From positions 1 through 64,000 of the forward strand of contig CAKSNL010000006.1 of assembly GCA_934476235.1 (NCBI GenBank): DNA of 64,000 nucleotides, written 5' to 3'. The stretch's first letter is position 1, and each line of letters begins with the position of its first letter. Source of the DNA: an uncultured Clostridia bacterium (GTDB lineage: Bacteria; Bacillota; Clostridia; CAKSNL01; HGM11501). The position numbers and the translations under genes are program-made. This document shows, piece by piece, positions 22,317 through 33,627 of this stretch. Under the pieces are notes generated by a model, which was not told the origin of the DNA, did not search any database, and saw only the letters and a list, made by a program, of their open reading frames with translations.

Positions 22317-22970
22317 CTAAAACGCGCCGATAAGTTTTATTATTTCGCCGGGGGAGGAAACTATGTGCTCCGCTCCGGCTTTTTTAAGCTCGTCCACCGT
22401 GCGAAAGCCCCAGTTGACGCCGATTGTGTGAAGGCGGGCGTTGTTCCCGGTCATCATGTCGACCCCCGAATCGCCGATGAAGGCGGAGCGGGCTTTTTCC
22501 GCGCCGAGAGATGATAACATTATGTTCACCGCGCTCGGGTCGGGCTTTAAGGGCACGCCCTCTTTTCCGCCGGAAACGGCGTCGAAAATTCCGCCGAAAA
22601 AGTTTTCGACAACGCCTTTTACCGCCTCGTCCGGCTTGTTCGATAAAACGCCGAGCTTAATGCCTGAGTCCTTCAGCGATTTAAGCATTTCGCCGACGCC
22701 CGGGAACGTGCCGGTAAGATACAAGGGCTTACTATTATATATTTCGTTGTAATAGTTATAGACTTTTGAAAAGTCTTCTTTAGTCCACCCGCCGCTTTTG
22801 TCAAGCGCCCGCTCAATGAGCTTTACCGCGCCGTTGCCGACAAAGTACTTGTATTCCTCCTCTGTCGCGGTTTGAAATCCGAAGGCGGAAAGCGCTTTGT
22901 TTCCGTAATAGGCAATGGTGCCGATAGTGTTTAAAAGCGTTCCGTCAAGGTCAAAAATCACTGCTTTCAT
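22317..22970 (-). CDS. HAD-superfamily phosphatase (phosphoglycolate phosphatase-like)
   Basis: A 217-residue HAD hydrolase. The start ATG 22970 is 8 nt after GGAG, and a GTG at 22979 would overlap that site. Motif I is FDLDGTLLNT (nucleophile Asp), motif II GVLSNKPDE, motif III KPDPSAVN, and motif IV FIGDSGVDMMTGNNA. A helical cap between motifs I and II gives Gph/PpaX-like specificity for small phosphate esters. It follows manA by a few bases. Confidence 0.88.
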   Translation of the reverse strand: MKAVIFDLDGTLLNTIGTIAYYGNKALSAFGFQTATEEEYKYFVGNGAVKLIERALDKSGGWTKEDFSKVYNYYNEIYNSKPLYLTGTFPGVGEMLKSLKDSGIKLGVLSNKPDEAVKGVVENFFGGIFDAVSGGKEGVPLKPDPSAVNIMLSSLGAEKARSAFIGDSGVDMMTGNNARLHTIGVNWGFRTVDELKKAGAEHIVSSPGEIIKLIGAF

Positions 22971-22975
22971 TTTCT

Positions 22976-23884
22976 TCACTCCGTCATTTTAAGATAGGTT
23001 CCTTCGCCCGAGAGGGTAAAGGAGCCCGAGTACGCGGCGATAAAGTAAGTCTCCCCGGGAGCGGCAGTGACCTTTTCGTCCCCGAGTGTGATGGCGAAAG
23101 AGCCCGATTCTATGAAAATGAGCATGTATTTTCCGATAGTCTCCTCGCGCTCTGTGCCGGATAATTTCACGCGGTCAAGCGTGAAATATTTTGAGGAGCA
23201 GAGCCTTTCTCTCGTATCGGAAAGCTTTTTTACCGTCACGTTTTTATACGGCTCAAAGCTTGAGGAAAGCATCGCTTTTTCAATGTGGAGCGGGCGCAGG
23301 TTCCCGTTTTTGTCGCGCCTGTTATAGTCATAGACCCTGTAGGTCGTGTCGCACGACTGCTGAAGCTCCGCAATCAAGATGCCCTTTCCGATGGCGTGAA
23401 CGGTTCCGGCGGGAACGAAGAAAAAGTCCCCCGCCTTTACCGGAACGCGGTTTAAAAGCGTTTCGGCATTTCCCTTTTCAATGGCGCGGACAAAGTCCTC
23501 CTTCGTGACGGAAGCTTTAAAGCCCAGGTATAAAAACGCGCCCTCCTCGGCTTTTAAGATGTACCAGCACTCGGTCTTTCCCCGTCCGCCCTCTAAGCGG
23601 GCGGCAAGCTCGTCGTCGGGGTGAACCTGAACGGAGAGGGGCTCTTTGGCGTCAATCAGCTTAAACAAAATGTTAAAGCCGCCCTCGCCGGTGTATGATT
23701 TGTCGGAGGCGTAGCGTGTGAAATCCGCGCCGTCAACGGTTGACGTAAAGCCGGGAACGGTCGAAGCGGAGAACGCCTCGCCCGTCGCGGCGGTCGGTAT
23801 CGGCATGTTATACGCGGCAGAAAGAGCGCTGCCGCCCCATAAAACGTCCTTAAAATGCGGTTCGAGCTTTAATATCCTTTGCAA
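22976..23884 (-). CDS. manA: Mannose-6-phosphate isomerase, class I
   Basis: A 302-residue cupin-type isomerase linking fructose-6-phosphate and mannose-6-phosphate. Zinc-site motifs: LSVQVHPDDELA (about 80-91), KTECWYILKAEEG, and FVPAGTVHAIGKG (about 155) followed by ELQQSCDTTYRVYDYNR. No ATG fits the N-terminus. A TTG at 23884 lies 9 nt after AAGGA and is preferred over TTG 23893. It is the first gene of the manA-HAD-dgt-rnmV string. Confidence 0.88.
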   Translation of the reverse strand: MQRILKLEPHFKDVLWGGSALSAAYNMPIPTAATGEAFSASTVPGFTSTVDGADFTRYASDKSYTGEGGFNILFKLIDAKEPLSVQVHPDDELAARLEGGRGKTECWYILKAEEGAFLYLGFKASVTKEDFVRAIEKGNAETLLNRVPVKAGDFFFVPAGTVHAIGKGILIAELQQSCDTTYRVYDYNRRDKNGNLRPLHIEKAMLSSSFEPYKNVTVKKLSDTRERLCSSKYFTLDRVKLSGTEREETIGKYMLIFIESGSFAITLGDEKVTAAPGETYFIAAYSGSFTLSGEGTYLKMTE

Positions 23885-23893
23885 AAATATCAA

Positions 23894-24469
23894 TCCTTTT
23901 TAATTTAGTATTTTTTAGTATTTAAAATTCAGACAAAGAGTTAAGCCGCGCCTTTAAGCGGGTGCTTTTAAAGCCCTCAAGAGCTAAAGGAGGGAAGAAT
24001 TTTCGATTAGAAAATTCAGGGAGGATTTTTCGGCGCACACACTGTATGCACGAAAAATTCGTAGGGGTTGCCATCCTTGGCAACCCGATAAGTGGGTGCG
24101 TAAAATATGCGGGCGTACTGAAAAATCCCTCAGTCAAAACCTATCGGTTTCGACAGCTTAAAACTGCCTTTGCAGTTTTAAGAGCGTGCGACAAAACCTT
24201 GAACGGTTTTTCGCACCTAACGGAAAAAGGCTATGTTGTCTTTTTCCGTCACGCCGTTTAGCAAGGGAGCCCCTAAAGCCCTCCTTGCTAAAGGTAGCGA
24301 AGCGGCGCCGAGGTAATGAATGACAGTCCGGTGGACTGTCAGAACCGAGGCGTGAGGAGAGCCGCAGCGAGACGGTGGTTTTTATGCAATAAAAACCGGG
24401 AGGATTTTTCAAAAGTACCCGCCGTATTTCGGGCGCTTAAGCTCTCCGTGCCGTAAGCAAACGGTATAC
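23894..24469. repeat. Intergenic block of palindromic repeat elements
   Basis: No gene is credible in these 576 bp. Going rightward it holds: a hairpin GAATTTTC/GAAAATTC (about 23997-24018) followed by GGGAGGATTTTTCGGCGCAC, also found at 53006; a CGTAGGGG palindrome with arms GTTGCCA/TGGCAAC (about 24060-24092); a four-hairpin element (24121-24261); and the palindrome TGACAGTCC/GGACTGTCA (about 24320-24340) in a segment repeated at 28138. The block ends in CCGGGAGGATTTTTC. Confidence 0.8.
24121..24261 (+). repeat. Four-hairpin repeat element, copy 1
   Basis: It starts AAAAATCCCTCAG and contains four successive stem-loops: CAAAACC/GGTTTCG-type, TTAAAACTGC/GCAGTTTTAA, GTGCGA/TCGCAC, and CGGAAAAAG/CTTTTTCCG, ending CACGCCGTTTAGC. 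Copies 2 and 3 are at 28515-28653 and 48711-48852. Confidence 0.85.
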
Positions 24470-27019
<2,550 letters not shown>

Positions 27020-27091
27020 TATTTATCATCCTTTCCGTAATATATTAAAGCATATTCGCCGCGCCGCGAAAGTATGATTTTTCCTTTACGG

Positions 27092-27120
27092 TTGACTTTG
27101 CGGGCGCTTTGTGATAAAAT
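27092..27120 (+). promoter_or_regulatory. Promoter of the LysR gene
   Basis: TTGACT (27092-27097), 17-bp spacer, TAAAAT (27115-27120), 27 bp before the LysR start. Confidence 0.7.
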
Positions 27121-27147
27121 ACTCTAAAAAAATTACGGGTGGAATAT

Positions 27148-28071
27148 ATGACTTTACAGCAGATAAATTACGTTCTTAAGGTCGCGGCATCAGGGTCTAT
27201 GAATAAGGCGGCGGAGGAGCTTTTTATCTCCCAGCCCTCGCTGACGAACGCGATAAAGGAGCTTGAAAACGAGATAGGAATAAAAATATTTTTAAGAACC
27301 AGCCGCGGCGTGCTGCTGACCAAGGAGGGCGAGGAGTTTTTGCTCTATTCTCACCAGCTTTATCAGCAGTATGAGCTGATGGAGAGAAAATATCTCACCC
27401 CCGGTCAGGTAAAGCGCAAGTTCGGCGTGTCCACACAGCACTATTCCTTCGCGGTCAAGGCGTTTGTTGATACCGTGAAGTGCTTCGGCACGCTCAATTA
27501 CGAGTTCGCCATCCGCGAGACGAAGACGTTTGAGGTCATCACCGATGTGGAAAATTTCAAGAGCGAGATAGGGCTTTTGTATATGAACGACTTTAACAGA
27601 AAGGTCCTCGGCAAGATGCTAAAGGACGCGGACCTTGAATTTCATCACCTTATAAACTGCGACGCGTACGTTTATATATGGAAGCACCACCCGCTGGCAG
27701 CAAAGGAAAAGATAAGCTTTTCCGAGCTTGCCGATTACCCCTGCCTTTCCTTCGAGCAGGGGGAGAAGGGGTCGTTTTACTTCGCGGAGGAGATATTGAG
27801 CACCAACGACTATCCCAGAATGATAAAGGCGAACGACAGGGCGTCCATGCTTAACTTAATGGTCGGGCTGAGCGGTTACACGCTGTGTTCGGGCATTATC
27901 TGCGAGGAGCTTAACGGCAGCGACTATATCGCCGTTCCGTTCGATTCGGATGAGAATAACCCCAACAGCTCCATGGAGGTCGGCTATATAAAGAAAAAGA
28001 CCGTGGACCTTTCCGATATCGGGCGCGTCTACGTCGAAAAGGTCACGCGGTATTTAAATAACGCAAAATAA
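27148..28071 (+). CDS. LysR-family transcriptional regulator
   Basis: A 307-residue regulator. The start was set at ATG 27148 with GGGTGGA upstream. The N-terminal winged HTH reads MTLQQINYVLKVAASGSMNKAAEELFISQPSLTNAIKELENEIG in outline (1-44), followed by a linker helix and a periplasmic-binding-like effector domain from about residue 95. It is transcribed away from the Ca-ATPase gene and may regulate it, as divergent LysR genes often do. The effector is unknown. Confidence 0.9.
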   Translation: MTLQQINYVLKVAASGSMNKAAEELFISQPSLTNAIKELENEIGIKIFLRTSRGVLLTKEGEEFLLYSHQLYQQYELMERKYLTPGQVKRKFGVSTQHYSFAVKAFVDTVKCFGTLNYEFAIRETKTFEVITDVENFKSEIGLLYMNDFNRKVLGKMLKDADLEFHHLINCDAYVYIWKHHPLAAKEKISFSELADYPCLSFEQGEKGSFYFAEEILSTNDYPRMIKANDRASMLNLMVGLSGYTLCSGIICEELNGSDYIAVPFDSDENNPNSSMEVGYIKKKTVDLSDIGRVYVEKVTRYLNNAK

Positions 28072-28097
28072 AAGCACCCAATGGGTGCTTTTGTTTT
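28071..28097 (+). terminator. Terminator of the LysR gene
   Basis: AAAGCACCC, loop AAT, GGGTGCTTT then TGTTTTG, starting at the LysR stop codon. Confidence 0.85.
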
Positions 28098-28923
28098 GCG
28101 CCACGCCGTTTAGCTCTTGGAGCCAAAAAAGCCCTCAAGAGCTAAAGGTAGCGTAGCGGCGCCGAGGCAATGAATGACAGTCCGGTGGACTGTCAGAACC
28201 GAGGCGTGACCGAGCCGCAGCGAGACGGTGGCTCGAAGAGCCGGGAGGATTTTTCGAAAGTATCACGAAAAACATGCGCATACTGCGGTCGATTCATGAA
28301 TCGACCCTACGGGTGCACTCATCGTAGTGGGTGGAAAAAAACGGGATGTCGGGGACGCCATCCCCTACGGTGCATGGGCGAAATAGGCGCAAAAAATCGG
28401 GAGGATGAGGGCATCCTCCCCTACGGGGGTGCATTAACGTAATGCGCGGAAAACCGTAGGGGTCGCCATCCTTGGCGACCCGATAAGCTGGTGCGTAAAA
28501 TATGCGGGTGCACCCAAAAATCCCTCAGTCCCGGCTGCGCCGAGCCAGCTTAAAACCGCCCTTGCGGTTTTAAGAGCGTGCGACAAAACCTTGAGCGGTT
28601 TTTCGCACCTAACGGAAAAAGACTCCGTTGTCTTTTTCCGCCACGCCTTTAGCTCTTGGAGCCAAAAAAGCCCTCCTTGCTAAAGGAGGGTGGCATTTGC
28701 GGAGCAAATGACGGGAGGATTTTTCGAAAGTATCACGAAAAACATGCGCATACTGCGGTCGATTCATGAATCGACCCTACGGGTGCATGGGCGAAATAGG
28801 CGCAAAAAATCGGGAGGATGAGGGCATCCTCCCCTACGGGTGCATTAGCTTAATGGGTGTAATCGTAGGGGTCTCTTGCCTTCATCGACCCGAAAATGTG
28901 TGTGCACTCACTTAAACAAAAGT
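28098..28923. repeat. Large intergenic block of palindromic repeat elements
   Basis: About 825 bp without a credible gene. It contains the TGACAGTCC/GGACTGTCA segment (28138-28232), and two copies of GGTCGATTCATGAATCGACC with CCTACGGG (about 28287 and 28757). There are also GGGATG...CATCCCCTACGG (about 28344), two GGGAGGATGAGGGCATCCTCCC units (about 28400 and 28811), and CGTAGGGG palindromes (about 28455 and 28865). A second four-hairpin element (28515-28653) completes the block. Segments around 28240-28310 and 28710-28780 are near-identical, so part of the block arose by duplication. Confidence 0.85.
28515..28653 (+). repeat. Four-hairpin repeat element, copy 2
   Basis: Same layout as copy 1. 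The second stem is TTAAAACCGC/GCGGTTTTAA instead of CTGC/GCAG. The first stem has wholly different arms (GGCT/AGCC) but is still self-complementary. The last stem is CGGAAAAAGAC/GTCTTTTTCCG. Confidence 0.85.
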
Positions 28924-29640
28924 TTATTTCACCAGAAAATTCACGACTTCGCAGGCGGCGATAAGCCCGGCGACGGAGGGGCAGAACGCGGTGCTCCCCG
29001 GAGCCTGCCGCCCGGCGGTGCCCTTTTTCTCCGCGCCCTCGGTTATAACGGGCTTTACCGGCTCTTCTTTGGAATAGACCACTTTTAAAGCCTTGATCCC
29101 GCGCTTTTTAAGCTCGCGGCGCATCACCCTTGCAAGAGGGCAGACCTCTGTCTTATAAATATCGGCGACCGTGAATGCGGACGCGTCCGTCTTATTCCCC
29201 GCGCCCATGGAGCTTATTATGGGAACGCCGGCTTTTACGGCGTTTTCAATCAATAAAAGCTTTGCGCTCACCGTGTCTATCGCGTCAATGATACAGTCAT
29301 AGACCGAAAGGTCAAATTCCTCCGCCGTATCGGAAGAATAGAACGTGTTATAGATTTTAACCTCGGCGTCCGGGTTTATGTCCGCTATCCGCTCCTTCAT
29401 AACCGAGGTTTTGTACTGCCCGACGGTTTTTAGGTTCGCGACCGTCTGACGGTTTATGTTTGTAACGCTCACGGTGTCATTGTCGATTAAGTCAAGCGCG
29501 CCGACCCCGCTTCTTGCAAGCGCCTCCGCCGCGTGACCGCCGACCCCGCCGAGCCCGAAAACGGCGACGCGTGAGTTCTTTAAGCGCTCCATCGCCTCAT
29601 CGCCGTAGATAAGGGCGGTTCTTGAAAACTGGTTAAGCAT
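28924..29640 (-). CDS. tcdA: tRNA threonylcarbamoyladenosine dehydratase (ThiF/E1 family)
   Basis: A 238-residue E1-like enzyme that cyclises t6A to ct6A at tRNA position 37 using ATP. Nucleotide-binding motif VFGLGGVGGHAAEALARSG (about 28-46), NINRQT with the adenylation-site Arg, DIDAIDT-type loop (IIDAIDTVSAKLLL), and MGAGNKTDAS (about 144) match the TcdA/CsdL group. It is the last of three tightly spaced leftward genes (HydE-like, TtcA-like, TcdA), only 9 bp after the TtcA-like gene, implying a tRNA-modification and sulfur operon. Confidence 0.9.
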   Translation of the reverse strand: MLNQFSRTALIYGDEAMERLKNSRVAVFGLGGVGGHAAEALARSGVGALDLIDNDTVSVTNINRQTVANLKTVGQYKTSVMKERIADINPDAEVKIYNTFYSSDTAEEFDLSVYDCIIDAIDTVSAKLLLIENAVKAGVPIISSMGAGNKTDASAFTVADIYKTEVCPLARVMRRELKKRGIKALKVVYSKEEPVKPVITEGAEKKGTAGRQAPGSTAFCPSVAGLIAACEVVNFLVK

Positions 29641-29649
29641 GTCTCCTCC

Positions 29650-30777
29650 TTAAAAATTATCTAAAAACGAGTGCACGCCGTCTTTGTCCTTGTAGGCTAT
29701 AACGGTCTCCAAATTAACGTTCTGCACGCTTTTAAAAATATTTTGTTCAACTCCGGGGTTGACCTTTTTAAGGCTCGCGATAAGGTGCTTTATCTCCATT
29801 CTTTTGGAGCCGGTGCGGCTTTCCTTAAGGCACGCTTCGGAGGTGCAGGTATCGGTGAACCGGCACGCGCACTGAATAAAATGAAGGTCGTTTTCGTCGC
29901 GCCACCTTTTAATGTCCGACTCTCTTATTAAATACATCGGGCGGATAAGCTCCATGCCCGAAAAGTTGGTGCTTTTTATTTTGGGCATCATCGTCTGCAC
30001 CTGACCGCCGTATAACATGCCCATCAAAATGGTCTCGATAACGTCGTCATAGTGGTGCCCGAGTGCGATTTTGTTGCAGCCTGATTCCTTCGCCTTGGCG
30101 TAAAGGTGCCCGCGCCTCATCCTCGCGCAGATGTAGCAGGGCGACTTTTCGATCGAATACACCGCGTCGAAAATGTCGCTTTCAAATATGGTTACGGGAA
30201 CGCCGAGAATTTTTGCGTTGTGCTCGATGATTTCGCGGTTTTCCTTACTGTAGCCGGGGTCCATCACCAAAAACACAAGCTCGAAATTAAACTTGTTGTG
30301 GCGCTTTAACTCCTGAAAGAGCTTTGCCATAAGCATCGAATCCTTGCCGCCGGAAATGCAGACAGCGATTTTGTCGTTTTCCTCCACGAGCCCGTAAAGG
30401 TTTATCGCCTGAGCGAACTTTGAAAAAAGGGAGCGGTGAAACTCCTTTCTTATGCTTTTTTCAACTTCCGCCGCCTTAGAGTCCGACGGGACAAGCTTTT
30501 CGCGGAGCCACGCCATATATCCGCCCTTTAAGCTGGAGGCGTTAAAACCCTTTTCGATGAGCCTTTCGGCGAGCGGGAGGCTCACGATTCCGGACTTGCA
30601 GTAAAAAACGATGTGCCTGTCACGGGGGAGGAGCTCATCGGAAATGTCCTTTTCGTAAATATTCACCGCGCCTGGAATGGAGCCGTAGCCAAATGCCGCC
30701 TCGTCGCGCATGTCGACGAGGAAAACGTCCTTTTCCTTTTTAAGCTCACTGAGCGTTATCTCTTCTTTGATTTCCAT
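29650..30777 (-). CDS. Rhodanese domain fused to a TtcA-like PP-loop tRNA sulfurtransferase
   Basis: A 375-residue protein. The start is ATG 30777 after GGTGA, and longer frames would run into the hydE gene. Residues 1-95 are a rhodanese domain with the active-site loop FYCKSG and persulfide Cys60. Residues ~115-330 are a PP-loop ATPase with ISGGKDS (141-147), later CYICARMRRG and IQCACRF, the paired cysteines of TtcA, which thiolates cytidine 32 of tRNA using an Fe-S cluster. The fusion would let the rhodanese pass persulfide sulfur directly to the tRNA enzyme. The specific nucleotide product is not certain. Confidence 0.85.
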   Translation of the reverse strand: MEIKEEITLSELKKEKDVFLVDMRDEAAFGYGSIPGAVNIYEKDISDELLPRDRHIVFYCKSGIVSLPLAERLIEKGFNASSLKGGYMAWLREKLVPSDSKAAEVEKSIRKEFHRSLFSKFAQAINLYGLVEENDKIAVCISGGKDSMLMAKLFQELKRHNKFNFELVFLVMDPGYSKENREIIEHNAKILGVPVTIFESDIFDAVYSIEKSPCYICARMRRGHLYAKAKESGCNKIALGHHYDDVIETILMGMLYGGQVQTMMPKIKSTNFSGMELIRPMYLIRESDIKRWRDENDLHFIQCACRFTDTCTSEACLKESRTGSKRMEIKHLIASLKKVNPGVEQNIFKSVQNVNLETVIAYKDKDGVHSFLDNF

Positions 30778-30782
30778 AAAAT

Positions 30783-31820
30783 TCACCTTTTCACGTTTCC
30801 TATGTCTGTCACAATGCGGTAGCCCGCGCTTTTGACGCGCGCGGACAGGCAGGATAAGCACTCCGCCGCTTCCTCGCCCGTGCATATCTTGTTTTCGTAA
30901 AGCGCGTACTTTTTCCGCACCGAAACGGGCGAAAGGTTCGGCATAACAACGTTTGCGCCCGCCTTTAGCCCCTTTTCCCTGCCGAGGGGGTCAAGCGTTC
31001 CGAGCGCGGTCGTCGCCGGGATGAGCGCGTGCGGAAACATAAGCCTCAATATCGAAATGAGCTTAAGCGTGAGATTGACCGAGCCCGACGGGAAACGGGC
31101 AAGCGGCGTGTCCTCGTGGTGAATGAAGGGACCGATGCCGATCATGTCGGGGTCAAGCTCTTTTAGGAACCTTAAGTCGGAAATTATTGTTTCGGTTGTC
31201 TGATAAGGGCTTCCCACCATAAAGCCGGAGCCGACCTGGAAGCCTATATCCTTTAAGTCAAAAAGGCAGCGCTTGCGGTTGTCAGGGCTTAAACCGTCCG
31301 GGTGAAGGCGGCGGTAGTGAGCATTGTCCGCCGTTTCGTGGCGCAGCAAAAATCTGTCCGCCCCGGAAGAAAAAAACGCACGGTAGCTTTCCTTTTTCCT
31401 TTCGCCGACCGAGAGCGTGAGCGCCGAGTCGGGAAAGCGCGACTTTATTTTTTCGATGAGGGAGCAAAGCGCGCTGTCGGTAAAATGCATGTCCTCCCCG
31501 CCCTGAAGCACGAAGGTGCGAAAGCCCAAAGCGTGCCCCGTTTCGCAGGAGGATAATATCTCCTCATCCGACAGGCGGTACCTGTCCGCATTTTTGTTGG
31601 AGCGGCGGATTCCGCAGTAATAGCAGTCGTTTCTGCAATAGTTTGTAAACTCGATAAGCCCTCTTATATAGACCTCGTCCGAGTAGACGTCCCGCCGCAC
31701 CTTGTCGGCGCATGCCGTCAAAAAGGGGTCGGGCTCCCCAACGCCTATAAGGCGGGAAAATTCGGAGTCCGAAAGGTTCTTTTCGTTTGTTAATTTTAAT
31801 ACAAGCTCTTTTTCGTTCAA
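30783..31820 (-). CDS. hydE: HydE-like radical SAM maturase
   Basis: A 345-residue radical SAM/BATS protein. The start is TTG 31820 behind GGTGATAA. The radical SAM cluster motif is CRNDCYYC (about 51-58) within a GLIEFTNYC context. The second cluster motif CX7CX2C is visible near the C-terminus (CTGEEAAECLSC). GFRTFVLQGGED and GSGFMVGSPYQT match HydE, which helps build the [FeFe]-hydrogenase H-cluster. HydF and HydG are not in the window, so an alternative role is possible. It leads the three-gene operon. Confidence 0.85.
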   Translation of the reverse strand: MNEKELVLKLTNEKNLSDSEFSRLIGVGEPDPFLTACADKVRRDVYSDEVYIRGLIEFTNYCRNDCYYCGIRRSNKNADRYRLSDEEILSSCETGHALGFRTFVLQGGEDMHFTDSALCSLIEKIKSRFPDSALTLSVGERKKESYRAFFSSGADRFLLRHETADNAHYRRLHPDGLSPDNRKRCLFDLKDIGFQVGSGFMVGSPYQTTETIISDLRFLKELDPDMIGIGPFIHHEDTPLARFPSGSVNLTLKLISILRLMFPHALIPATTALGTLDPLGREKGLKAGANVVMPNLSPVSVRKKYALYENKICTGEEAAECLSCLSARVKSAGYRIVTDIGNVKR

Positions 31821-31836
31821 AATTATCACCTTTAAA

Positions 31837-31865
31837 AATATAGCATATTTTTGCCGTTTAGTCAA
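31837..31865 (-). promoter_or_regulatory. Promoter of the hydE-ttcA-tcdA operon
   Basis: Minus-strand TTGACT (31860-31865), 17-bp spacer, TATATT (31837-31842), 17 bp before the TTG start of hydE. Confidence 0.7.
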
Positions 31866-31894
31866 CGAGTTAAAATAATGTTTACTTTTTTGTA

Positions 31895-31923
31895 TTGATT
31901 TTTTTATTCCGTGCGTGTATAAT
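31895..31923 (+). promoter_or_regulatory. Promoter of the 31956 gene
   Basis: TTGATT (31895-31900), 17-bp spacer, TATAAT (31918-31923). It is divergent from the hydE promoter 30 bp away. Confidence 0.7.
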
Positions 31924-31955
31924 ATATTAGATATCAGTTAAAAGGGGAATAAAAT

Positions 31956-33188
31956 ATGGACGAAAATTTTGAAAAAGAGACCAATAAGGAAGAAGATAAC
32001 TTTGCCGACGTGAATTACGACAAAGAGGAGGATACGCCTTCCGAGCCCGAAAAGAAGAAAAAGAACGTAAAGAGCATGGCACTCGGCATTGCTGCTGCGT
32101 TCATCGCCGTTATCGCGGCGGTCTTTCTGGCAAAGAGCTTTATCTTCCCGGCAAAGGAAGCCGGCATTTCCAATATGTATAATTCCAGCATCGGTATCGT
32201 AAAGGGCAAAAAGCTCTATCATGCCTCGGTGGACGGGTCGGAGTTTGCCAAGACCGATATTAAGACCGGTGAGAAGGAAGTGTTTAAAAATTCCTCGGTC
32301 GCGTTTTTGGCGGAATATAAAGGAAAGATTTTTTATTACGATACCGCGGAAGAAAAGTATTACCGCTTGAACGAGTTGGGCGATGATGTTTTGATTCATG
32401 ACGGGATGACCCTTTATCCGCAGTTTTCCGGAAACTATGTTTATTACATAACGCCGGATTCGACCTACGGCGGATTTGTCAGAAGAACTCCCGTTTCCGG
32501 CGGAGACGAGGAGATAGTCTTAAACGTCAACTGCTCGTACTTTAGCGTTGAGTCGGGAAATGTCATTTATTATGACCCGCAGATAGAAGACCTTCTTATC
32601 GTTAAAATGTCGGAGGCAATGAAGTACGCAAAGGAGTCCGAAGGGGAGGCAAAGACCTCGGCGGAAATAAAGGCGGTCGTTCTGCTGGAGGACACCGCGG
32701 CGTCGTACGTCAACGTCAAGGGAAAATACGTTTATTATTCCGACGCGGAGGATTCCAATAAGATTAAGAGGCTTGACATGTCCAAGGGCGATATTGTGGA
32801 AATCGGTCACGGCATCATGGGAAGCTATATGAACGTTTACGGCAAGTACATTTATTATGTAAGCCCGTCGGACAACAGAATTTACAGGTGCAATCTTGAC
32901 GGGTCGGATATCCGCGACCTTTCGGGCACCAACTACGCGCGCACCGCGGGCGTCAGCATTTATGACGGGTACATGGTCTACTATGCGCTTGTCGGGTATT
33001 ATGACGAGAATATGCAGACAGAGTACAGCCCCGTCATCGTTGTCGCGGATACAAACGGTAAGAGAATGTGCGAGATTCCCGGAAACGGCGGAGCGGATAT
33101 TATTGACGGGTCGGATAGCTCCGATGAGCCGGACGCTCCCGAAGAGGACGCTCCGGCAGAGGATACTCCTGCCGTAACAGAGGGCTGA
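31956..33188 (+). CDS. Membrane-anchored beta-propeller-like protein (DUF5050-like)
   Basis: A 410-residue protein. It has an acidic cytoplasmic N-terminus with a KKKK stop at about 35-38, and one membrane helix at about 41-60 (ALGIAAAFIAVIAAVFLA). An extracellular region from ~75 to 370 is made of repeated blades of the form Y-V-Y-Y (GNYVYYITPD, GKYVYYSDAED, GKYIYYVSPSDNRIYRCNLDG). These match DUF5050-type propellers of Clostridia surface proteins. The last ~40 residues are an acidic Pro/Glu/Asp tail. The function is unknown, and cell-envelope sensing or protein interaction is a guess. Confidence 0.72.
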   Translation: MDENFEKETNKEEDNFADVNYDKEEDTPSEPEKKKKNVKSMALGIAAAFIAVIAAVFLAKSFIFPAKEAGISNMYNSSIGIVKGKKLYHASVDGSEFAKTDIKTGEKEVFKNSSVAFLAEYKGKIFYYDTAEEKYYRLNELGDDVLIHDGMTLYPQFSGNYVYYITPDSTYGGFVRRTPVSGGDEEIVLNVNCSYFSVESGNVIYYDPQIEDLLIVKMSEAMKYAKESEGEAKTSAEIKAVVLLEDTAASYVNVKGKYVYYSDAEDSNKIKRLDMSKGDIVEIGHGIMGSYMNVYGKYIYYVSPSDNRIYRCNLDGSDIRDLSGTNYARTAGVSIYDGYMVYYALVGYYDENMQTEYSPVIVVADTNGKRMCEIPGNGGADIIDGSDSSDEPDAPEEDAPAEDTPAVTEG

Positions 33189-33200
33189 TAACAGAAAAAA

Positions 33201-33230
33201 GAGAAAACCGCTTTCGGCGGTTTTCTCTTT
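33201..33230 (+). terminator. Terminator of the 31956 gene
   Basis: GAGAAAACCGC and GCGGTTTTCTC pair around TTTCG, followed by TTT. Confidence 0.85.
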
Positions 33231-33546
33231 AATGCATTTTTCGCCCATTACGCTAATGCACCCGTAGGGTCGATTCATGAATCGACCGTTTAGGGAATAG
33301 GGAATAGTGAAAAGTGAAAAGTGAAAAGTGAAAAGTGAATAAGTGTGCCTTCGGCACGCCGTAGGGGATGGCGTCCTCGACATCCCGTTGGCTACACGAC
33401 CACTACGCTAATGCACCGTAGGGGCGATTCACGAATCGACCGCCAAAGGAACAGTAAAAAGGTAATAGATGTACCTAAAGGCACCCTCATGTCGAACTGA
33501 ACAAAATCCTGTAAAACGAAAATTGTGACAAAATTGTTAAAAAAGT
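33231..33546. repeat. Intergenic repeat block
   Basis: No gene is credible. It contains the inverted form of the CCTACGGG palindromes: CCGTAGGGTCGATTCATGAA near 33262, CGTAGGGGATGGCGTC near 33360, and GGGGCGATTCACGAATCGAC near 33420, whose two arms each remain paired. A five-unit heptamer tandem repeat AGTGAAA lies at 33306-33340. The end of the block is A/T-rich and leads into the next promoter. Confidence 0.75.
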
Positions 33547-33575
33547 TTGACAAACTGAAATATTTGTGATATAAT
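33547..33575 (+). promoter_or_regulatory. Promoter of the NlpC/P60 gene
   Basis: TTGACA (33547-33552), 17-bp spacer, TATAAT (33570-33575): consensus sigma-A, followed by a ~50-nt leader and a GGAGG ribosome site. Confidence 0.85.
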
Positions 33576-33627
33576 ACACCTATCGGGGATAAAAGGAAGA
33601 GGCTCTTTTAACCGAACGGAGGGTAAT

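Noticed and set aside
28170..28442. A 90-codon frame starting MNDSPVDCQNRG
   Set aside because: It runs across palindromic repeat elements also present at 24.3 kb and has no ribosome site or family resemblance.
33306..33340. AGTGAAA heptamer repeat as an origin iteron or contingency locus
   Set aside because: Five units in a gene-free block, away from any promoter -10/-35 spacing and without a replication gene. Probably a slippage tract.
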